From positions 1-64,000 of the forward strand of contig CAWAOQ010000004.1 in the NCBI GenBank assembly GCA_963783785.1: a stretch of DNA of 64,000 nucleotides, written 5' to 3'. Origin of the DNA: CADEEN01 sp963783785 (GTDB lineage: Bacteria > Pseudomonadota > Gammaproteobacteria > Burkholderiales > Burkholderiaceae_C). Positions 58,666 through 64,000 of this stretch are shown here, one piece after another. Numbering within the stretch: the first letter of the stretch is position 1; each line of letters begins with the position of its first letter. The notes beneath the pieces were generated by a model. The model made no database searches, was not told the DNA's origin, and saw only the letters and a program-made list of their open reading frames with translations. The translations under genes and the position numbers were made by a program.

Positions 58666-59325
58666 TCACTCGTGATCCAGGCCCAACTCGTGGCTGAGGC
58701 GCTGCACCTGGGCCCGCAATGCCTCCACCTGCGCCGCCAGGCGCGTTTGCTCGGCCTTGATGGCCGCCAGTTCGCCGGCCGAAACGGCGCCCCCTTCGGC
58801 GTCGTGGGCCGCGCCGGCACGCGGCTGCTCGGCGGCAGGCTCGCCGCACAACAGGTGGGCCCAGCGCGCTTCGCGCTCGCCGGGTGCACGCGGCAGCTTG
58901 ACGACCCGCGCCGGCGCCTTGGCGGCCAGTTCATCGAGAAAGCCCTCGACCGACGAGATATCGGCGAATCGGTGCAAGCGCTCGCAATTCAGCCGCAACT
59001 CGGCCGCCGTCTGCGGCCCGCGCAGCATCAGCACCGCCAGCAGCGCCACCGACTGCGATGGCACGCCGAGCACACGCCCCATGTTGTGCTCGAACTTGAC
59101 GACGCGGCTGCCGCCACCCTCGAACACCAGGCTCAGCGACTTGAGGCCATCGGCGGCGGTCAGCACCTCGGCATCGGTGGCCTCGATCACTGGCGCGCGT
59201 GCAGTCTTCTGGTTGCAGCCGGCCACCAACGCATTGAGCGAGAGTGGATAGGTATCGGGAACGGTGTGCTGCTTCTCGACCAACACGCCGAGCACGCGGG
59301 CCTCGAGGGGGGTCAGCGAGCGCAA
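58666..59325 (-). CDS. yceH: YceH (DUF480) family protein
   Basis: 219 residues. Two winged-helix domains, with LTPLEARVLGVLVEKQHTVPDTYPLSLNALVAGCNQKTAR as the family hallmark, and LSLVFEGGGSRVVKFEHNM in the second. A C-terminal coiled coil (SAGELAAIKAEQTRLAAQVEALRAQVQRL) ends the protein. The function of YceH is not established, though the folds suggest nucleic-acid binding. It lies 4 bases after the SDR stop and 7 before the thioesterase start. Confidence 0.93.
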   Translation of the reverse strand: MRSLTPLEARVLGVLVEKQHTVPDTYPLSLNALVAGCNQKTARAPVIEATDAEVLTAADGLKSLSLVFEGGGSRVVKFEHNMGRVLGVPSQSVALLAVLMLRGPQTAAELRLNCERLHRFADISSVEGFLDELAAKAPARVVKLPRAPGEREARWAHLLCGEPAAEQPRAGAAHDAEGGAVSAGELAAIKAEQTRLAAQVEALRAQVQRLSHELGLDHE

Positions 59326-59329
59326 CGGC

Positions 59330-60112
59330 CTAGACCCCGAAACCGTCGTCGGCCGCGATCACCGCGCCATTGACGAAGTGGCTCTCGTTGGCGCACAGCA
59401 TCATCAGCACGGCATCCAGATCCTGCGGCTTGCCAAGGCGCTTTCTCGGCAGCATCTGCACCAGCTTCTGCCCGGCCTCGGTCTGCCAGTGGTGGTGGTT
59501 GATCTCGGTGTCGATGTAGCCGGGGCAAATCGCGTTGACGTTGATGCCGTAGCGGCCCCATTCGAGCGCCATCGCACGCGTCATGTGCACCACCGCGGCC
59601 TTGCTCATCGCGTAGACGCCGATCTGGCTCAGCACACGCAGGCCGGCCATCGACGCCACGTTGACGATGCGCCCGCCGGTGTAGGTGCCTGGCGCCGCGC
59701 CCTTGCTGCGCGCGATCATCCGCTTGGCCACCTCCTGGGCGACGAAGAATGCACCGCGGGCGTTGGTGTTCATCACGAAGTCGTAGTCGTCGGGCGTCAC
59801 GTCCGTCAGCCGTTGCGTGGTGCTGACGCCGGAGTTGTTGACCAGGATGTCGATGGTGCCCATCTCCGTCTCGGCATGGGCGATGGCCGCCCGGATGCTG
59901 TCGGGATCGGTGACATCCATGCCGACGACATGCGCGTCACCATCGGCGGCCTCGATCTCGGCGCGCAGTGTCTTCAGCCGCTCCATCCGGCGCGCCGCCA
60001 GCACCACGCCGGCACCGGCCGCCGCCAACGTGCGGGCGAACTGCGCGCCCAGGCCGCTCGAGGCGCCGGTGATCAGGGCCACGCGGCCCGACAAATCGAT
60101 CTGATAGGCCAT
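59330..60112 (-). CDS. Short-chain dehydrogenase/reductase
   Basis: 260 residues of classical SDR: TGASSGLG for the cofactor, NNSGV, catalytic Ser in VNVASMAGL, and YAMSK (YxxxK). The C-terminal ending is normal. The ATG at 60112 has GGAG 6 bases upstream; two extra upstream starts lack this. Substrate unknown; 3-hydroxyacyl or keto compounds are possible in view of the thioesterase and ETF-QO neighbours. Confidence 0.92.
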   Translation of the reverse strand: MAYQIDLSGRVALITGASSGLGAQFARTLAAAGAGVVLAARRMERLKTLRAEIEAADGDAHVVGMDVTDPDSIRAAIAHAETEMGTIDILVNNSGVSTTQRLTDVTPDDYDFVMNTNARGAFFVAQEVAKRMIARSKGAAPGTYTGGRIVNVASMAGLRVLSQIGVYAMSKAAVVHMTRAMALEWGRYGINVNAICPGYIDTEINHHHWQTEAGQKLVQMLPRKRLGKPQDLDAVLMMLCANESHFVNGAVIAADDGFGV

Positions 60113-60240
60113 CTTCTGCTCCATACGCACCGGGCGCGAAGGGCCGCGGCACCGGCATCACATTGTCACCAGTTCACGATAGCACGCACTCTTAGAATCG
60201 CCGCCAGTTGCTCACAGAGGGCCTGCCCGAGCCCGACACC

Positions 60241-61929
60241 ATGACCCCTCAGGAATTGCTTGCCCAGTACGGCCCACGCGAAGCGATGGAATACGACGTG
60301 GTGATCGTCGGCGGCGGACCGGCCGGCCTGTCGTGCGCGATCCACCTGAAGCAGCTTGCCGGCTTCGAGGGCAAGGAGATCTCGGTGGTGGTGCTCGAGA
60401 AGGGCTCCGAGCCCGGCGCGCACATCATTTCGGGCGCGGTGATGGATCCGCGCGCGTTGGCCGAACTGTTCCCCGACTGGCGTGAACGCGGCGCGCCGTT
60501 GAACCAGCGCGTCGTCGCCGACGAGGTGCTGTGGCTCACCGAACGCGGCGCGCATCGGACACCGGAGTGGCTGATCCCCGACTGCCTGCACAACGGCGGC
60601 AACTACATCATCAGCCTCGGCGCGGTCACGAAATGGCTCGCCGCACAGGCCGAAGAGCTGGGCGTCGAGATCTTCCCGGGCTTCGCCGCCGCCGAAGTGC
60701 TGTTCGGCGACGACGGCGCGGTCAAGGGCGTGGCCACCGGCAATCTCGGCATCGGCAAGGACGGCCAGCCGCACGACGGCTTCCAGCTCGGCATGGAACT
60801 GCACGCGCGCTACACCGTGTTCGCCGAAGGGGCACGCGGCCACCTCGGCAAGCAGGTGATCGCGCGCTACCGCCTCGACGCCGGCCGCGACGTCCAGGGC
60901 TATGCCCTCGGCGTCAAGGAACTGTGGGAGCTCGACCCGGCCAAGGCCCAGCCCGGCCTGGTGGTGCACACCGCCGGCTGGCCGATGGACAGCCGCAGCT
61001 ACGGCGGCGGCTTCCTCTACCACCTCGAAGGCAACCATGCCACCGTGGGCTACGTCACCGGCCTCGACTACCAGAACCCGTGGCTGAGCCCGTTCGAGGA
61101 GATGCAGCGCTGGAAGACCCATCCCGCGATCCGCAAGCATCTGGAGGGCGGCAAGCGCATCGGCTACGGCGCGCGGGCGATCTGCGCCGGCGGGCTGCTC
61201 GCGCTGCCCAAGCTGGTGTTTCCCGGTGGTGCACTGGTGGGCTGCGACGCCGGGACGCTGAACGCTGCGCGCATCAAGGGCAGCCATGCGGCGATCAAGT
61301 CCGGACTGCTGTGCGCCGAGGCGCTGTACGAGGCGGTCGTCAAGGACGACCGTCGCCACGACGAACTGGCGGCCTATCCGGAGGCCTTCCGCGCCAGCTG
61401 GCTGTGGGACGAACTCAACGGTGCACGCAACTTCAAGCCATGGTTCAAGAAGGGCAGCTGGATCGGTGCGCTGATGACCGGCATCGAACACTGGTTGCTG
61501 CCCAAGCTGGGCATCAAGAGCCCGCCGTGGACGATCCACAACACCGAGCCCGACCATGCGCGGCTGAAGCCTGCGGCCGAGTGCGCGCCGATCGCCTACC
61601 CCAAGCCCGACGGCGTGCTGACGTTCGACCGCCTGTCGTCGGTGTTCGTCAGCAACACCAATCACGAAGAGAACCAGCCGGCCCACCTGACGCTGGTCGA
61701 CGCCAAGGTGCCGGTGGCGGTCAACCTGGCCCGCTACGCCGGCCCCGAGAGCCGCTACTGCCCGGCCGGCGTGTACGAGTTCGTCAAGAACGACGATGGC
61801 AGTGACCGCCTGCAGATCAATGCGCAGAACTGCGTGCACTGCAAGACCTGCGACATCAAGGATCCGACGCAGAACATCGTCTGGGTCACCCCGGAGGGCG
61901 GTGGCGGGCCCAACTACGCGGGGATGTGA
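60241..61929 (+). CDS. Electron transfer flavoprotein-ubiquinone oxidoreductase
   Basis: 562 residues. FAD-binding VVIVGGGPAGLSCAIHLKQ at about 20-38, a ubiquinone-binding helix region, and the 4Fe-4S Cys motif in the C-terminus (RYCPAGVYE, then CVHCKTCDIKDPTQNIVW). It takes electrons from ETF, charged by acyl-CoA and other dehydrogenases, to ubiquinone at the inner membrane. The ATG at 60241 gives the family start. A TAGAAT at 60193-60198 is a fair -10. It is divergent from the SDR operon. Confidence 0.95.
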   Translation: MTPQELLAQYGPREAMEYDVVIVGGGPAGLSCAIHLKQLAGFEGKEISVVVLEKGSEPGAHIISGAVMDPRALAELFPDWRERGAPLNQRVVADEVLWLTERGAHRTPEWLIPDCLHNGGNYIISLGAVTKWLAAQAEELGVEIFPGFAAAEVLFGDDGAVKGVATGNLGIGKDGQPHDGFQLGMELHARYTVFAEGARGHLGKQVIARYRLDAGRDVQGYALGVKELWELDPAKAQPGLVVHTAGWPMDSRSYGGGFLYHLEGNHATVGYVTGLDYQNPWLSPFEEMQRWKTHPAIRKHLEGGKRIGYGARAICAGGLLALPKLVFPGGALVGCDAGTLNAARIKGSHAAIKSGLLCAEALYEAVVKDDRRHDELAAYPEAFRASWLWDELNGARNFKPWFKKGSWIGALMTGIEHWLLPKLGIKSPPWTIHNTEPDHARLKPAAECAPIAYPKPDGVLTFDRLSSVFVSNTNHEENQPAHLTLVDAKVPVAVNLARYAGPESRYCPAGVYEFVKNDDGSDRLQINAQNCVHCKTCDIKDPTQNIVWVTPEGGGGPNYAGM

Positions 61930-62002
61930 GCGCCGCGAACAGGCCCCGCGCCGCCTGAGTCGCGCGGGGATGTGACCGCGAAGCCTCGGCTACACTCGAC
62001 TT
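61930..62002. other. Gap before the glycine riboswitch
   Basis: No gene. It holds a TACACT -10 at 61991-61996, which would start transcription near 62003, at the first aptamer. The whole 61930-62297 gap is otherwise filled by the riboswitch and the gcvT ribosome binding site. Confidence 0.5.
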
Positions 62003-62236
62003 CGCCAGGAGAGAGCCCGCCGATGTTTGAAAGAACGCGGCGGGCCGCCGAAGGCGAAGCCGCAGTGAAAGTTGCGGTGTAACGCTCAGGCAAAAGGACT
62101 GGCAAACGCCTCCGCAAGCGGGGGCGTGACCTCACTGGAGAGAGGCTGCGCCCGACGCAGCCCACCGAAGGGGCAAGCGGCCGATCGCTCGAAGGGCGAC
62201 ACCGCCAATCTCTCAGGTAGAGCGGACAGCGAGGGC
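62003..62236 (+). promoter_or_regulatory. Tandem glycine riboswitch upstream of gcvT
   Basis: Two aptamers. The first (about 62006-62100) has GGAGAGAGCC, CCGCCGAAGGCGAAGCCGC and GCTCAGGCAAAAGGACTGG; the second (about 62134-62236) has CTGGAGAGAGG, CCACCGAAGGGGCAAG and AATCTCTCAGGTAGAGCGGACAG. These are the conserved cores of the glycine riboswitch, in the cooperative two-aptamer form. Glycine binding usually turns the gcv operon on so that glycine is used up. A hairpin (62251-62267) follows as a possible expression platform. Confidence 0.95.
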
Positions 62237-62250
62237 AAGATCGAGCACCC

Positions 62251-62267
62251 CATCGGCATCGCCGATG
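62251..62267 (+). promoter_or_regulatory. Hairpin between riboswitch and gcvT
   Basis: CATCGGC, ATC, GCCGATG: a perfect 7-bp stem with a 3-base loop, about 15 bases before GGGAG at 62284-62288, the gcvT ribosome binding site. No U-run follows, so it probably acts on translation or by folding with the second aptamer. Confidence 0.6.
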
Positions 62268-62297
62268 CTTCGAAACAGCCCTCGGGAGATCACTGCC

Positions 62298-63413
62298 ATG
62301 TCCGCCGACCTGCTCCGCACGCCGCTGTACGACCTGCACGTCGAACTGGGTGCCAAGATGGTGCCGTTCGCCGGCTACGAGATGCCGGTCAACTACCCCG
62401 GCGGCATCATTGCCGAGCACCGCCAGTGCCGCGAGTCGGCGGCGCTGTTCGACGTCTCGCACATGGGCCAGTTGCGCCTGATCGGCGCCGATGCCGCGGC
62501 GGCGCTGGAAACGCTGGTGCCGGTCGACGTGGTCGACCTGGCGGTCGGCAAGCAGCGCTATGCGCTGTTCACCAATTCGGCGGGCGGCATCCTCGACGAC
62601 CTGATGGTCGCGCGGCGCGCGAACGACCTGTTCGTCGTCGTCAATGCGGCGCGCAAGGAAGCCGACACGAAGCACCTGATCACCCACATCGGCCACCGCT
62701 GCCAGGTGGTGTCGATGCCCGAACGCGCGCTGCTCGCACTGCAGGGGCAGAAGGCAGTCATGGCGCTGTCGCGACTGGCCGACGGCGTCGCCCGCCTGAC
62801 TTTCATGACCGGCGACACCTTCACGCTCGTGGGTGCCGAGTGCTTCGTCACCCGCAGCGGCTACACCGGCGAAGACGGGTTCGAGATCTCGGTGCCGGCC
62901 GACGCTGCGTTGGCGCTGGCCAAGGCCCTGCTGGCCCAGCCCGAAGTCAAGCCCGCCGGGCTCGGTGCGCGCGACACCTTGCGGCTGGAGGCCGGCCTGT
63001 GCCTGTACGGGCACGACATCGACGAGCGCACCACGCCGGTCGAGGCCGGCCTCGCGTGGGCGATCCAGAAGGTGCGCCGGCCGGGGGGCGCGCGTGCCGG
63101 ACATTACCCGGGCGCCGACACCATCGCCGCCAAGCTGGCCGGCGGTGTGCAGTTCAAGCGCGTCGGGCTGGTCGGCCTCGAGCGCATTCCGGTGCGCGAG
63201 GGTGCGACGCTGATCGATGCCCACGGCCACAAGATCGGCCTCGTCACCAGCGGCACGCTGGCGCCGACCGTCAACCGGCCGATCGCGATGGGCTACCTGG
63301 GGACCAACCACGCCATCCTCAATCACGAGGTCTACGCCGAGGTGCGCGGCAAGCGCCAGCCGATGCGCGTGACTGCCCTGCCCTTCGTGCCGCCCGGCTA
63401 CCACCGCGGCTGA
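62298..63413 (+). CDS. gcvT: Glycine cleavage system T protein (aminomethyltransferase)
   Basis: 371 residues: LRTPLYDLHVELGAKMVPFAGYEMPVNYPGGIIAEH and SAALFDVSHMGQL (family signature), SRSGYTGEDGFEIS-like segment (TRSGYTGEDGF), LRLEAGLCLYGHDID and ERIPVREG. It moves the methylene of the aminomethyl-lipoyl group to tetrahydrofolate. The ATG at 62298 follows GGGAG by 9 bases. First gene of gcvT-gcvH-gcvP. Confidence 0.97.
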   Translation: MSADLLRTPLYDLHVELGAKMVPFAGYEMPVNYPGGIIAEHRQCRESAALFDVSHMGQLRLIGADAAAALETLVPVDVVDLAVGKQRYALFTNSAGGILDDLMVARRANDLFVVVNAARKEADTKHLITHIGHRCQVVSMPERALLALQGQKAVMALSRLADGVARLTFMTGDTFTLVGAECFVTRSGYTGEDGFEISVPADAALALAKALLAQPEVKPAGLGARDTLRLEAGLCLYGHDIDERTTPVEAGLAWAIQKVRRPGGARAGHYPGADTIAAKLAGGVQFKRVGLVGLERIPVREGATLIDAHGHKIGLVTSGTLAPTVNRPIAMGYLGTNHAILNHEVYAEVRGKRQPMRVTALPFVPPGYHRG

Positions 63414-63472
63414 TCCGAGTTTCCTGCCCGCCCACCTACCTGCCCCCAACCCAACGACCCGAGGAGCTGCCG

Positions 63473-63847
63473 ATGACGACCATGTTCACCCCCGACCACG
63501 AGTGGATCAACATCGAGGACCATGAGGCCGCAGTGGTCGGCATCACGCTGCATGCGCAGGAGGCGCTCGGCGACGTGGTGTTCGTCGAACTGCCCACGGT
63601 CGGCAAGACCTACAAGAAGGGCGAGGTGGTCGGTGTCGTCGAATCGGTCAAGGCCGCGGCCGACATCTACATGCCGGTCGAGGGCGAAGTGGTCGAGGTC
63701 AACGAAGCTCTGCGCGCCGATCCTTCGCTGGCCAACAGCGACCCGATGGGCAACGGCTGGTTCTACAAGGTCCATGTCACGCACATGGAGCAGTTCGACC
63801 AGTTGCTCGATCCGCCGGGTTATGACGCTCTGCTGAAGACCCTTTGA
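63473..63847 (+). CDS. gcvH: Glycine cleavage system H protein
   Basis: 124 residues with the lipoyl-lysine in VGVVESVKAAADIYMPV and the beginning FTPDHEWI. It shuttles the aminomethyl group between P, T and L proteins. GAGGAG at 63461-63466 precedes the ATG at 63473. It lies 59 bases after gcvT. Confidence 0.97.
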   Translation: MTTMFTPDHEWINIEDHEAAVVGITLHAQEALGDVVFVELPTVGKTYKKGEVVGVVESVKAAADIYMPVEGEVVEVNEALRADPSLANSDPMGNGWFYKVHVTHMEQFDQLLDPPGYDALLKTL

Positions 63848-63888
63848 AGACCCGCTGATCCCTGCCCGTTCGCCCAGGATTCGTTGCC

Positions 63889-64000
63889 ATGTTGATGTCC
63901 GCCACCCAGCCGCTCGACGCGCTCGAGAACGCCGCCGAATTCCAGGCCCGCCACATCGGGCCCCGCGCCGACGACGAGCGTCACATGCTGTCGGTGATCG
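63889..64000 (+). CDS. gcvP: Glycine dehydrogenase (decarboxylating), start only
   Basis: The first 37 codons before the window end: MLMSATQPLDALENAAEFQARHIGPRADDERHMLSVI, where FQARHIGPRADDERHML is the family N-terminal motif. AGGA lies 9 bases before the ATG at 63889. The pyridoxal phosphate domains lie outside the window. It decarboxylates glycine and loads the H protein. Confidence 0.92.
   Translation, partial: MLMSATQPLDALENAAEFQARHIGPRADDERHMLSVI

Overview
The window is a GC-rich, densely packed stretch of chromosome from a betaproteobacterium. Protein families and gene order point to the Burkholderiales, in or near the Rubrivivax/Leptothrix/Ideonella group. This rests on clusters usual for that order: trxA-rho-rpmE2, rlmE-ftsH-folP-glmM-pst-phoU-phoBR, carA-carB-greA, surE-pcm-nlpD-rpoS-rlmD and thrS-infC-rpmI-rplT-pheS-pheT-ihfA-merR. 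It is almost entirely housekeeping DNA. I see no prophage, integron, insertion sequence or CRISPR array.

Layout. 1-1.2 kb: the 3' end of a large RTX-type secreted protein built of 270-bp repeats, then the SRP RNA gene. 1.36-7.2 kb: an addB-addA type recombination nuclease/helicase pair. 7.3-9.5 kb: thioredoxin, Rho and ribosomal protein L31. 9.6-11.2 kb: a GT-C-like membrane protein. 11.2-22.96 kb, all leftward: rlmE, ftsH, folP, glmM, the phosphate transporter pstSCAB, phoU and phoBR; pstS is frameshifted but has a good Pho box. 23-28.4 kb: yhbY, greA and carAB. 28.6-34.8 kb: a GlcG-like protein, a Bax inhibitor-1 family protein, rlmD, rpoS, nlpD, pcm and surE. 34.9-39.0 kb: a quinone oxidoreductase-like enzyme and a NarL-type two-component pair whose kinase gene is broken in three places. 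39.07-47.5 kb, leftward: tRNA-Pro(GGG) and the translation operon thrS to merR, preceded by a lipoprotein gene. 47.8-52.9 kb: class I fumarase, argG, an MscS channel and a histone-deacetylase-like hydrolase. 53-58.2 kb: a MoxR/DUF58/transglutaminase cluster and a lytic transglycosylase, the last two with frame errors. 58.2-61.9 kb: thioesterase, YceH, a dehydrogenase and ETF-ubiquinone oxidoreductase. 62-64 kb: a tandem glycine riboswitch driving gcvT-gcvH-gcvP (gcvP is cut by the window end).

Regulation is the most interesting layer. The thrS leader encodes a 15-residue peptide with threonine at every third position (residues 5, 8, 11 and 14), using all four Thr codons. It is followed by a possible anti-terminator segment and a strong intrinsic terminator just before the thrS ribosome binding site. 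This looks like a ribosome-mediated transcription attenuator sensing charged tRNA-Thr. Other control elements are the glycine riboswitch, the Pho box, an AUC start on infC, a long rho leader, a carA leader hairpin and a terminator between rplT and pheS.

Seven probable single-base indels break or distort four otherwise intact genes (pstS, the sensor kinase, the transglutaminase and mltB). Six are insertions and one a deletion, and three fall in runs of G or C. This may be assembly error or real decay; raw reads or a close relative would decide.
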